Shown: in pieces, positions 27,573 to 36,040 of the stretch
Layout: the number at the start of each line of letters is the position of its first letter
Numbering within the stretch: the stretch's first letter is position 1
NCBI GenBank assembly: GCA_014055465.1
Contig: WIAF01000013.1
Coordinates: 31,500-95,499, forward strand
Source: Nitrospira sp. CR1.1
GTDB lineage: Bacteria; Nitrospirota; Nitrospiria; Nitrospirales; Nitrospiraceae
Length of the DNA stretch: 64,000 bases
Reading direction: 5' to 3'
Program-made: the position numbers and the translations under genes
The notes under the pieces: generated by a model
Told to the model about the DNA's origin: nothing
The model's input: only the letters and a program-made list of their open reading frames with translations
Database searches by the model: none

Positions 27573-28200
27573 GGGAACTCCCCTTTCTCACTGAAGAAGC
27601 ATGCGACACGGGATCATGCCCTGCGGTTCACACCACATGGCAACCCGTCATATCCTACTTGCCTCCCGTTCCCGCGCCGCAGCTTGCGTTGACGCTGCTC
27701 CTTGGCTTCCGATGGCAGATGGCGCGCCTCCCAACACCCGGCACGCCCTATTCAGAGGCCGACTTCTACCTCAGGTCTCCTGCAATTTGACAGAGCAATC
27801 CTTGTACCTCAGAAGAGCAGAGTCAGCAGGGCAAAGTACACCGGTTACACGGACGATTGCGGACTTTTCCGAGAGAAGAGCGGGAGCGACTGAGGGCAAG
27901 ATGCTACAGATGAGGAATAATGCTCTGAGGCAGGAAGGGACAGGCCATTCCTGTGGATTTGGCTAACGATTCATCACCTCCTACCGCCAAGGATTATTCG
28001 TAGTGGCATTTTTTCGGTTTGGTAATTGCCGACGTTCAAAGGAAACGATCTTTAGAACCTCCCTAGTAACTTGGAGACAAGGTGTCTTCTTTAGAATTGA
28101 CTCTGGTGTGGGCCTTGTATCCAGCTAGTCTTTACACAACGTATGAAAACCCATGAATCAATATCAGGCATATACCCATTCAGATTTGATACGGCTACGG
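27573..28200. other. Intergenic region upstream of tpsA
   Basis: About 630 bp separate tpsA from the IS3-family remnant. The region must hold the tpsA promoter. The open frames here (for example 27601-27966) have no ribosome site or recognisable protein features and I treat them as chance. I see no RNA gene or strong hairpin. Confidence 0.5.
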
Positions 28201-28239
28201 AGTGGCCTGCTGCCGGTTTCAAAGACACCGAGTGAGGGA

Positions 28240-28540
28240 TATGAAGGAAAGCGGAGGTGGGAATGGAACGACGCACACGAGAGCGTGTAGGCTGGAGGCG
28301 GTGAAACTCGGTCGAGAACGAGGCGTGACGGTGGCACAAGCGGCTCGGGATTTAACCGTGGAGGCCACCATGGTACGCCGATCGGTATGGGAGTGTGCAG
28401 CCGATGCGCAGCAGGCTTCCTCGGCCAGGGACAAATCAGCTGGAGATCGAACGCCTCCGTCGTGAGGTCACCAAGCTCAAAGCCGAGCGGAACAATCTAA
28501 AAAGGCCGCAGCCTACTTCGCGAGGGTGCCGCCGTGACGT
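28240..28540 (+). pseudogene. IS3-family transposase OrfA remnant, frameshifted
   Basis: Two frames together give a decayed OrfA. The first has 'RLEAVKLGRERGVTVAQAAR' and 'DLTVEATMVRRSVWE', a helix-turn-helix. After a shift near 28430, 'NQLEIERLRREVTKLKAERN' gives the leucine-zipper end, and 'KKAAAYFAREG' is readable only after another shift near 28500. The gene cannot make an intact protein. It is the left part of an IS3-family element whose orfB follows directly. Confidence 0.8.
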
Positions 28541-28568
28541 GCGGCTTCATCGTGAAGCACCGGGGAGC

Positions 28569-28604
28569 TGTCAGCGCCGATGCTATAAGTCCTACGATCA
28601 CCGA
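28569..28604 (+). repeat. Left terminal inverted repeat of the IS21-family element
   Basis: This 36-nt end starts TGTCAGCGCCGA and finishes ATCACCGA. About 25 of 36 positions match the reverse complement of the right end. A second copy of the inner block (AAGTCC...CACCGATCA) follows directly. Confidence 0.8.
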
Positions 28605-28671
28605 ACTGAAAAGTCCTCTGAACACCGATCACAATGTCCCTTCACCGATTATCCAAGCGGAGGAGGGACGG

Positions 28672-29850
28672 ATGCTGCGAAGGGAGGACTTCATGGTGAT
28701 TGATGCCTTGGCACAACGGGGCCTCTATGTGTGTGACATCGCGAAACAGGTCGGCGTGCATCCCCGGACCATCCGCCGGGCGCTCGCCCGTGGTGGAGCG
28801 CCGGCTCCACGGCCCAGCCGGCGGAGCAGTCGGCTGGATCCCTATCGGGCCGACATCGACCGGCTGTTAGCTGAGGGGGTCTGGAACGCCGTGGTGATCT
28901 TTCGGGAGTTGCAGACCAAGGGCTATCCGGGCCGGCTCTCGATCCTCCGGGACTATATCCGACCGAAGCGAGTGCTGCGCGTCCGCCGGGCGACCGTACG
29001 GTTTGAGACGGCTCCGGGGCGGCAGCTGCAGAGCGATTGGGCCGAGCACCGGACGCGGATTGCCGGAGCGGAGACCACGGTCCACGTGATCGTCAACACG
29101 CTGGGATTCTCGCGGCGGTTCCATTTTTGGTGCACAGACGGCGCGGATGCGGAACATACCTATGACGGGCTGATCCGGAGCTTCGACTGGTTCGGCGGCG
29201 TCCCGGGGGAGGTCCTGGTGGATAATCAGAAGGCAGCGGTCCTGGAGCATCCCGTGGGCGGGCCCGTCCGGTTCCATCCGAGGTTTGTGGATCTCGCGGG
29301 CCACTATGGGTTTGTGCCGCGCGCCTGTCGGCCTGCACGGGCGCAGACCAAGGGCAAAGATGAGCGGATGGTCGGCTACGTCAAGCACCACTTCTTCGTG
29401 CGCTACCGCGCCTTCGAGAGCTGGGCCCATCTCAATCAGCTCGCCGAACAGTGGCTGCGGGAGGAGGCCGACCAACGGCGACATGGGACGGTCCAGGAGA
29501 TTGTCGCCGACCGGTTTGCCCGCGAGGCCTCGACGCTGCGACCCTTGCCAGCCACACGTTACGACACGGCCTACCGAGAAATCCGGCAGGTCAGCTGGGA
29601 CGCCTACATCGACGTCCGCGGCCGCCGCTACAGCGTGCCCGCCCACTTGGCCGGCCGCCCGGTCCAGATCCGGCTCACGCTCGACGGGGAGTTGGCCGTC
29701 TACGAGGGGGAGCACCTTGTGGCGAGCCATCGCGTGGTCCCCGGGGAGCGGGACTGGGTCACGGTCCCGGCGCATCATGCCGCCCTGTGGGCGAACATCT
29801 TCGAGGTTGAACGGCGTCCCTTGGCCGTCTACGAGGAGGTGGCGCCATGA
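28672..29850 (+). CDS. istA: IS21-family transposase IstA
   Basis: 392 aa from ATG 28672, which has GGAGGAGGG just upstream. The longer open frame from 28534 runs through the IS end and includes the split IS3 orfB, so it is not the real start. An N-terminal helix-turn-helix (LYVCDIAKQVGVHPRTIRRA) is followed by an rve-type DDE core: Asp in LQSDWAEH, Asp in VLVDNQKAAV and Glu in KGKDERMVGY. A Mu-transposase-like C-terminal beta domain (YIDVRGRRYSVPAHLAGRPV) completes it. Its stop overlaps the istB start by 4 bp (ATGA), so translation is coupled. Confidence 0.93.
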   Translation: MLRREDFMVIDALAQRGLYVCDIAKQVGVHPRTIRRALARGGAPAPRPSRRSSRLDPYRADIDRLLAEGVWNAVVIFRELQTKGYPGRLSILRDYIRPKRVLRVRRATVRFETAPGRQLQSDWAEHRTRIAGAETTVHVIVNTLGFSRRFHFWCTDGADAEHTYDGLIRSFDWFGGVPGEVLVDNQKAAVLEHPVGGPVRFHPRFVDLAGHYGFVPRACRPARAQTKGKDERMVGYVKHHFFVRYRAFESWAHLNQLAEQWLREEADQRRHGTVQEIVADRFAREASTLRPLPATRYDTAYREIRQVSWDAYIDVRGRRYSVPAHLAGRPVQIRLTLDGELAVYEGEHLVASHRVVPGERDWVTVPAHHAALWANIFEVERRPLAVYEEVAP

Positions 29851-30638
29851 TGGAACTGAGTGTGCTCCTCGAACGCTTGAAGATGGAGCATCTGCTCACC
29901 CAGCTCGACGGCGTCTGTGAGCAGGCGGCCAAGGGCGATCTCGACTATCAAGGGTTCCTGGCCCAGGCGCTGGAAGCGGAATGGCGGGGGCGGCACCAGC
30001 GCGGGATCGACAGTCGCCTGCGGCTCGCCCGGTTCCCGTGGATCAAAACCCTCGACCAGTTCGACTTCGAGTTTCAGCCCTCACTCGACCGCAAAGTCGT
30101 GCGCGAGTTGGCGGGGGTGAGCTTTGTCGAACGCACCGAGAACGTGGTCCTCTTGGGGCCACCCGGCGTGGGCAAAACCCATCTCGCCATTGCCCTGGGG
30201 ATCAAAGCCGTGGAAGCGGGCTACTCAGTGCTCTTCCCGACCTTCGAGAGTCTGATGGGCCGGTTAGTCCAGGCGCGGCACGAGAACCGACTGGAGCGGA
30301 CGCTCCAACAGCTCGCCTACCCTCGGCTGCTGATCCTTGATGAATTGGGCTACCTGCCGCTCACGCGGGAAGAAGCCAGTCTCTTCTTCCGGCTCCTGGT
30401 TCGCCGCTACGAGCGAGGCAGCCTGATGGTGACCAGCAATAAGAGCTTTGCGGATTGGGGGGAGGTCTTCAACGATCACGTGCTCGCCACCGCGATCCTG
30501 GACCGGCTCCTGCATCACGCGACCACGTTGAACATCAAAGGCGAGAGTTATCGGCTGCGGGAGAAGAAGAAGGCCGGGCTCTTCGGCCGACGGCCACCCA
30601 CCGAGCCGGGAGAGGTGACGACCGATGGGGCGATTTGA
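29847..30638 (+). CDS. istB: IS21-family transposition helper ATPase IstB
   Basis: A 263-aa DnaC-like AAA+ ATPase. Walker A is 'LLGPPGVGKTHLAIALG' and Walker B is 'LLILDELGYLPL'. The sensor region 'SLMVTSNKSFADWGEVF' and the arginine-rich 'AILDRLLHHATTLNIKGESY' are also typical. IstB acts with IstA to choose target DNA and assemble the transposition complex. Length and motifs are complete, so the element should be functional. Confidence 0.95.
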   Translation: MMELSVLLERLKMEHLLTQLDGVCEQAAKGDLDYQGFLAQALEAEWRGRHQRGIDSRLRLARFPWIKTLDQFDFEFQPSLDRKVVRELAGVSFVERTENVVLLGPPGVGKTHLAIALGIKAVEAGYSVLFPTFESLMGRLVQARHENRLERTLQQLAYPRLLILDELGYLPLTREEASLFFRLLVRRYERGSLMVTSNKSFADWGEVFNDHVLATAILDRLLHHATTLNIKGESYRLREKKKAGLFGRRPPTEPGEVTTDGAI

Positions 30639-30684
30639 GTCAGTGGACTGGACAATCTCAACGGTGAAAAGTGGACATCTCACA

Positions 30685-30720
30685 TCGGTGATTTGCGGAC
30701 AACCAGCTTCGGTCTTGACA
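30685..30720 (-). repeat. Right terminal inverted repeat of the IS21-family element
   Basis: Read on the minus strand it starts TGTCAAGACCGA and ends ATCACCGA, matching the left end. The adjacent inner sequence repeats the GTCC...CACCG block. GGAGC at 30721-30725 is the right copy of the target-site duplication. Confidence 0.8.
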
Positions 30721-31420
30721 GGAGCTGGCCGACGATGTGGCGATACGAGGCGCTCGGTGTCTCGCGAGGTGGGTTCTCTGCATGGCTGACGCGGCCACGC
30801 AGTCAGCGCGTATATCGCGACGAGATGTGGGGCGACAAGATTCTGGCGAGTTTCCTGCAGAATCCCCGGACCTACGGCACGAGACATGTGCGCCACGACC
30901 TCCTGGCCGAGGGAGATGGATGCGGCATGCCTCGGATCGAGCAGCTGATGCGGCGACAGGCCTGGCGGGCGCATTCCAGACAGCGTCAGATGCCTGTCGA
31001 TGCCGGCCCGCAATCGCCGCGCGCGGTGACACCGAATGTGCGCAATCGTCAGGTTGACGCCACGGCTCCAAACCGGGTGACTGACTTCACGTCTCACCTG
31101 AACGGCCGAAGGGAGGCTCTCCCTCGCGGCGGTCGTGGATCGCTTCCCCCGACGAGTGGCGGCTGGTCCATGAATGCGACGATGACGGCCCAATGAGTCA
31201 CCCATGCGTTGGTAATGGCGATCTGGCGGCAAGGCAAACCGGAGGCCGTGTTGCATCACTCCGATGGGGCAGCCGTACACCAGCGAGCCGTTCCAACAAT
31301 TGCTGGCCGACCCAGGTCTGGCTTTCACACTTTTTCACAGAAGAATCCGAAGAGTTCCTCACCATCACGATCCGTTCTCGTGACTCCCATTCCTGACTTG
31401 GCAACAGACGTAATCTACTT

Positions 31421-31654
31421 TTATCCAATGCATTGCTCCCGACAGCATCGTTCAGCGCGGCTTCTAAAACTCCACACTCTCGCGCTCTGCATCTGTTCAT
31501 CCGACGACACACTCGCACCGGCGTTGTGCTTGCCGGGAACACTCCCGTTCTTAAGCGGAGACGACTCCCGCATGGTTGTGTTCTCCGGCGCCAGATATGC
31601 TGTTTTGTCCAAGTCCAGTGAGAATTCCGCCTTTGTCGCCTGCTTCAGAGACAT
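31421..31654 (-). CDS. Possible small protein downstream of cusA
   Basis: A 77-aa frame begins 8 bp after the cusA stop, with AGGGG before ATG 31654. The N-terminus (MSLKQATKAEFSLDLDKTAY) looks protein-like but the second half is Arg/Cys-rich and unconvincing. No signal peptide or motif is seen. It could be a chance frame extending toward the IS3 remnant. Confidence 0.2.
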   Translation of the reverse strand: MSLKQATKAEFSLDLDKTAYLAPENTTMRESSPLKNGSVPGKHNAGASVSSDEQMQSARVWSFRSRAERCCREQCIG

Positions 31655-31662
31655 GGCTGCCC

Positions 31663-34600
31663 CTATGACTCCTGCTGTTGCCTCCACCACCGCCACATGA
31701 CATAGACCGGCGGAATGACAAACAACGTGAGCAGCATGGCGGAAAAAACCCCGCCAACTTGAGGCGCTGCGATGCGTTTCATCACATCGGCGCCAGTTCC
31801 AGTCGCCCACATCACAGGGATCAACCCAATCACATCCACAAGGCCGATCATCATCATGGGTCGAATCCGCTCCACCGCGCCGAATTGCACCGTCTCAATC
31901 ACATCCTGAAGTGTCGTCAGTCGACCGGCCGCTTTGCGTCGCGAGCAGGCCTCATCCAGATAGGCCAACATGACGGCACTGGTCTCCGCCGCCGTCCCTA
32001 CGACGGTGATAAGTCCTACCCACACCGCGATGCTCATGTTGTACCCTAGAAGCGACAGATACCAGATCGCGCCCACGAGGGAGAGCGGGACCCCAACCAT
32101 GACCATGCAGGTTTGTGCGACCGACCGGAAGGCGAAATAGAATGTGACGAAAATGAAGATGAGCGTCAGCGGGACGACTAGCTTCAGCCGTTCTTTCACA
32201 CGTTCCATAAATTCATACTGGCCTGACCAGACGATCGTATAGCCAGCCGGCAACACCACCTTTTCGGCCACAACTCTTTTGAGATCTTCCACATAGCCGC
32301 CGACATCTCGCCCTGCCATGTCGAGGAAGACGTATCCCGCAAGAATCCCATTTTCGTCCCGAATCATGGGAGGACCATGGACGAATCGAAGCGTCGCAAG
32401 CTGGGCGAGCGGCACTTGCGTACCAGTCGGCGTATCAACGAACACCCGCTCCAGCTTTTCCGGATCATCCCGCAATTCACGGAAATAGCGAACGTTGATG
32501 GGATAACGTTCTCGCCCCTCAATGGTCGTGGCAATATTTTCACCCCCGATGGCGGTCTCGATGATCTTTCCAACATCCATCAGTTTAAAGCCATAGCGCG
32601 CGATTTCCTCACGGTTGATCTCGAAATCGAGGAAGTATCCCCCGGATACACGCTCTGCATACGCACTCCTAGTCCCGGGTACGTCCTTGAGAACCATCTC
32701 CAGATGCTCGCCGATCTTTTCGATCTGCTTCAGATCCGGACCAAAGACCTTGATTCCGACCGGCGTCCGAATCCCGGTCGTCAGCATGTCGATCCGCGCC
32801 TTGATTGGCATCGTCCACGCGTTTGTCACCCCAGGAATCTGAAGCGCGCGGTCCATCTCATCCACGAGTCCCTCATAGCTCAACCCTGGTCGCCATTGAT
32901 CCTTCGATTTCAGCGCCACCACCACTTCCATCATGCTGAAGGGTGCGGAGTCGGTGGATGTTTCCGCTCGTCCAGCTTTACCAAAGACCTGTTCCACCTC
33001 CGGAAAGGAGCGCAGCTTTTGATCCATGATTTGAAGTAGCCGGCTAGCCTCCGTCACCGACAAGCCCGGCAAGGTGGTCGGCATATAGAGGATCGTGCCT
33101 TCATATAAAGGCGGCATAAACTCGGAGCCCATTTGCTGGTAGACCGGCACGATACTGGCCATCAATACGATCGCACTCATCACGACCGCTTTTCGATAGT
33201 GCAACGCCGCGCCCAACATCGGGGCATAGAGCCGTTGCAGCGAGCGGGTGACAGGATGCTTCAGTTCCGGAAAGATCTTCCCTCGAATAAACGTCGGTAA
33301 GCAGGCAGGGACTAAGGTGATGGCCAGTACGGCACACATCACAATGGCCAGGTTGTTCGTCCAAGCCAGCGGCTTGAACATGCGACCTTCTTGCGCTTCA
33401 AGCGCAAAGACAGGGATGAATGAGATGGCAATGACGAGCACAGACGCAAAAATGGGTGGGCCGACTTCCTTGGCGGAATCGATCAGGACTTGGAGCCGGT
33501 CGCCAACCTTCCCATCCCGCTCCCATTCCTCAAGGCGCTTGTGTGCATTGTCCACCATCACGATGGCGGCATCGACCATATCGCCGATCGCCACGATGAT
33601 ACCGCCCAGAGACATGATGTTCATGCCGATGTTCATGAGATAGATCGGGATGAACGAGATCAGGACGGCGAGTGGAAGTGTCAGGATGGGGACGACTGCC
33701 GAACGCACATGGAGTAAGAACGCCAGGATCAAGACGCCGGTGACGATGAGTTCTTCCATCAAACTCTCGTTGGCAGTAGCGATTGACTCACGAATCAAAT
33801 CGCTCCGGTCGTAGGTGCTGACCACTTTCACGCCTTTCGGCATAGAAGGTTCTAGCTCTTTGAGCTTGGCCTTGACCCGTTCGATGACAGTCAACGCATT
33901 CTCGCCGAACCGCATGACAACGATGCCGCCTGCCACCTCACCTTGGCCATTGAGTTCTGCCAGCCCCCGCCGCATGTCAGGCCCGAGCCGGATCGTTGCA
34001 ACATCACGTAATAAAATCGGTGTCCCATTTTCGTTGACTGCCACGGCAATCTTCTCGATGTCCTCGACGTTCTTGATATAGCCGCGCCCGCGGACCACAT
34101 ATTCGATTCCAGAAAATTCTACGACACGGCCCCCCACGTCGTTATTGCTCTGGCGAATCGTTTCGACAATGGCAGGAAGTGACAGTCGATAGGCAGAGAC
34201 CTTCGTAGGATCGAGGTTGACCTGGTACTGCCTGACAAATCCGCCAACACTGGCCACCTCGGCCACGCCTTCCACAGCTCGAACCCAATACTGCAGATAC
34301 CAATCCTGGAAACTGCGAAGAGCGGCGAGATCGTGCTGACCGGATTCATCAATCAACGCATACTGAAAGACCCAGCCAACACCGGTCGCGTCGGGCCCCA
34401 ACTGGGGCATGACACCTTCTGGCATCCGGCCAGAGAGTTGATTCAACCGTTCGAGAATGCGCGACCTGGCCCAATAGATATCCGTACCATCTTTGAAAAG
34501 AATGTAGACGTAGGAATAGCCAAAGTCCGAAAACCCTCGAACGACGGTGACGTTGGGTGCGGACAAGAGCGCCGTAACAATCGGATAGGTGATTTGGTCC

Positions 34601-34785
34601 TCGACCAAATCTGGAGACCGTCCCGGCCAGGTGGTGTACACGATCACCTGTGTATCGGAAATATCAGGCAGGGCATCAATAGGGGTCTGACGCATTGCCC
34701 AGAGGCCTACTGCTGAGAAGGAAAAGACCAGTAAGAAAACAATGAAACGATTTCTCGCGCTAAATTCGATGATCTGTTCAATCAT
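31663..34785 (-). CDS. cusA: Heavy-metal RND efflux pump inner-membrane subunit, CusA type
   Basis: A 1040-aa HME-RND transporter with the usual layout: a first membrane helix at about 12-30, two large periplasmic loops, and TM bundles around 335-560 and 865-1035. It has the HME landmarks 'PIVTALLSAPNVTVVRGFSD' and 'GDMVDAAIVMVDNAHKRL'. The three methionines that carry Cu(I)/Ag(I) in CusA appear to be conserved: 'TILYMPTTLPG', 'DSAPFSMMEVV' and 'KARIDMLTTGI'. This favours copper/silver over Co/Zn/Cd. It is the last gene of the operon cusC-cusB-cusA. Export runs from periplasm or cytoplasm to outside through the CusC channel. Confidence 0.92.
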   Translation of the reverse strand: MIEQIIEFSARNRFIVFLLVFSFSAVGLWAMRQTPIDALPDISDTQVIVYTTWPGRSPDLVEDQITYPIVTALLSAPNVTVVRGFSDFGYSYVYILFKDGTDIYWARSRILERLNQLSGRMPEGVMPQLGPDATGVGWVFQYALIDESGQHDLAALRSFQDWYLQYWVRAVEGVAEVASVGGFVRQYQVNLDPTKVSAYRLSLPAIVETIRQSNNDVGGRVVEFSGIEYVVRGRGYIKNVEDIEKIAVAVNENGTPILLRDVATIRLGPDMRRGLAELNGQGEVAGGIVVMRFGENALTVIERVKAKLKELEPSMPKGVKVVSTYDRSDLIRESIATANESLMEELIVTGVLILAFLLHVRSAVVPILTLPLAVLISFIPIYLMNIGMNIMSLGGIIVAIGDMVDAAIVMVDNAHKRLEEWERDGKVGDRLQVLIDSAKEVGPPIFASVLVIAISFIPVFALEAQEGRMFKPLAWTNNLAIVMCAVLAITLVPACLPTFIRGKIFPELKHPVTRSLQRLYAPMLGAALHYRKAVVMSAIVLMASIVPVYQQMGSEFMPPLYEGTILYMPTTLPGLSVTEASRLLQIMDQKLRSFPEVEQVFGKAGRAETSTDSAPFSMMEVVVALKSKDQWRPGLSYEGLVDEMDRALQIPGVTNAWTMPIKARIDMLTTGIRTPVGIKVFGPDLKQIEKIGEHLEMVLKDVPGTRSAYAERVSGGYFLDFEINREEIARYGFKLMDVGKIIETAIGGENIATTIEGRERYPINVRYFRELRDDPEKLERVFVDTPTGTQVPLAQLATLRFVHGPPMIRDENGILAGYVFLDMAGRDVGGYVEDLKRVVAEKVVLPAGYTIVWSGQYEFMERVKERLKLVVPLTLIFIFVTFYFAFRSVAQTCMVMVGVPLSLVGAIWYLSLLGYNMSIAVWVGLITVVGTAAETSAVMLAYLDEACSRRKAAGRLTTLQDVIETVQFGAVERIRPMMMIGLVDVIGLIPVMWATGTGADVMKRIAAPQVGGVFSAMLLTLFVIPPVYVMWRWWRQQQES

Positions 34786-34792
34786 GGAGGGC

Positions 34793-36040
34793 TTAATCCT
34801 TCATCTTCATGCCCGGCATGCCGCCCATGCCTTCGACCACTGACTTAAGCCGGCTTTCGCTATCGATCAGAAAGTTCGCCGAAGTCACAATGTGTTCCCC
34901 TTCTTTCAACCCTTCCAACACCTCAGACCATTCCCCCGTCTTCACGCCTGTCTTGATAACACGCGGTTCGAGTCGGCCCTCACCGAGATGAAGAAACACA
35001 ACCTGCTTCTGACCTGACTCGATGATGGCTTCTTGAGGAATCGCGAGACGCTTGCCTAGTTCAACCCGAAACTCCACGTTCGCGTACATATCCGGTTTCA
35101 GCTTTTCATCGCGATTATCGAGTTCAAAGCGAACTTTGGCGGTACGAGTTTTTGGGTCAAGTGTGGGATAGATGAATCCCACCTTTCCCTTCAGGACGGT
35201 TCCCGGATCGTAGGAGAGCTTCACAGCCGCCTGTTGCCCGATCTTCACGAAGGACAACTCATATTCGTAGATATCCGCCAAGACCCACAGGTGGGAGAGA
35301 TCTGCAATGGTATAGAGTTCTTCGCCTGGATCGACATGGGCACCGGCCAGCGCTTCTTTTCTGATGACCGTCCCTGTGATGGGCGAATGGATCGGAAGCG
35401 CTTTCATGACTTTGCCGGTATGTTCGAGCTCTCGAAGATGGTCCTCCGTGATATCCCACAATTGGAAACGACGCTTAGTGGCCTCAAGCAGATCCCGAGA
35501 ACCGCGCGCGACCTCGGGAAACTCGCTGGCCCCCAGTTGCTTCTGTCCTTGCAACGCGAGGAGGTATTCTTCCTGACTTGCGACCAGGTCGGGACTGTAG
35601 ATCGTAAAGAGCTGTTGTCCTCTCTTCACATGATCGCCCAGCGCGCTCACAAACAGCTCTTCAATCCAGCCGTGAAACTTGATGGTGACTTTCGCCAGCT
35701 TTCGTTCGTCGACCGCGACCCGCCCGACGGTCCGAATCAGCTTCTCCAACGGCCGTCTGACGACTGGTTGGTACTTCACCCCGATCATCTGCAGACGCTC
35801 GATCGGGATTGTCACGATGCCCGGCAACACCGAGGTAACTGCCGCCGCTTCAGGTCTGGGGTTTGACTCAGACTCCTCACTCTTTGGCGTGGCCTGGGGT
35901 GCCATCCCCGGCATGTTCGACATTGCGTCTTGTTTCGAATCCGCGGACGGAACCAACGCCGGGCGCCACCAGAGCAAAGCGAGTGAGGACATCACGAGGG
36001 CTAGCAACACGCCTGATCCAATAAGACTGCGACGAGTCAT
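34793..36040 (-). CDS. cusB: RND efflux periplasmic adaptor, CusB type
   Basis: A 415-aa membrane-fusion protein with an N-terminal anchor (GVLLALVMSSLALLWW). A Met-rich segment follows (MSNMPGMAPQ), like the metal-binding N-terminus of CusB, and a second Met cluster lies at the C-terminus (GMGGMPGMKMKD). The core has the lipoyl/hairpin/barrel order: 'VDERKLAKVTIKFHGWIEEL', 'GQQLFTIYSPDLVASQEEYL', 'SPITGTVIRKEALAGAHVDP'. It bridges the pump to the outer-membrane channel and can pass copper to the pump. Its ATG overlaps the cusC stop by 4 bp; cusA follows after 7 bp. Confidence 0.92.
   Translation of the reverse strand: MTRRSLIGSGVLLALVMSSLALLWWRPALVPSADSKQDAMSNMPGMAPQATPKSEESESNPRPEAAAVTSVLPGIVTIPIERLQMIGVKYQPVVRRPLEKLIRTVGRVAVDERKLAKVTIKFHGWIEELFVSALGDHVKRGQQLFTIYSPDLVASQEEYLLALQGQKQLGASEFPEVARGSRDLLEATKRRFQLWDITEDHLRELEHTGKVMKALPIHSPITGTVIRKEALAGAHVDPGEELYTIADLSHLWVLADIYEYELSFVKIGQQAAVKLSYDPGTVLKGKVGFIYPTLDPKTRTAKVRFELDNRDEKLKPDMYANVEFRVELGKRLAIPQEAIIESGQKQVVFLHLGEGRLEPRVIKTGVKTGEWSEVLEGLKEGEHIVTSANFLIDSESRLKSVVEGMGGMPGMKMKD

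Larger units (their letters stand above)
28569..30720 (+). mobile_element. IS21-family insertion sequence, 2152 bp, apparently complete
   Basis: The element carries istA and istB and is bounded by imperfect inverted repeats that both begin TGTCA at the outer ends. The left end starts at 28569 and the right end stops at 30720. A 5-bp direct repeat, GGAGC, flanks it (28564-28568 and 30721-30725), as expected from IS21 transposition. Both subterminal regions contain repeated 'ATCACCGA'-type blocks, the multiple terminal repeats of this family. Both genes look intact, so it may still be active. It is visibly more GC-rich than the surrounding DNA, which points to a recent origin elsewhere. Confidence 0.9.
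28534..31320 (+). pseudogene. IS3-family transposase OrfB remnant, split by an IS21-family element
   Basis: The first codons at 28534-28568 (CGFIVKHRGA) are the typical start of an IS3 OrfB. The frame resumes on the far side of the IS21 element at 30721 with 'SWPTMWRYEALGVSRGGFSA' and 'WLTRPRSQR'. Joining the two sides with one copy of the 5-bp target duplication still leaves the reading frame off by one base at HRG/SWP, so the gene was already damaged before or after insertion. Further shifts occur in the right part: 'DFTSHL', 'GGWSMNATMTAQ', then after a stop 'MAIWRQGKPEAVLHHSDGAA'. Similarity ends at 'LLADPG' near 31320, so the last catalytic Glu region is missing. Confidence 0.8.

Noticed and set aside
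28534..28671. Upstream extension of istA to give a 438-aa protein
   Set aside because: These codons include the split IS3 orfB start and the IS21 terminal repeat. The ATG at 28672 has a strong ribosome site and matches the family start.
28867..29778. A 303-aa open frame on the minus strand inside istA
   Set aside because: It is an antisense shadow of the GC-rich istA gene with no ribosome site or family motifs.
30264..31328. A 354-aa minus-strand open frame across istB and the IS3 remnant
   Set aside because: It crosses the IS21 boundary and two unrelated transposase genes antisense; composition alone explains it.
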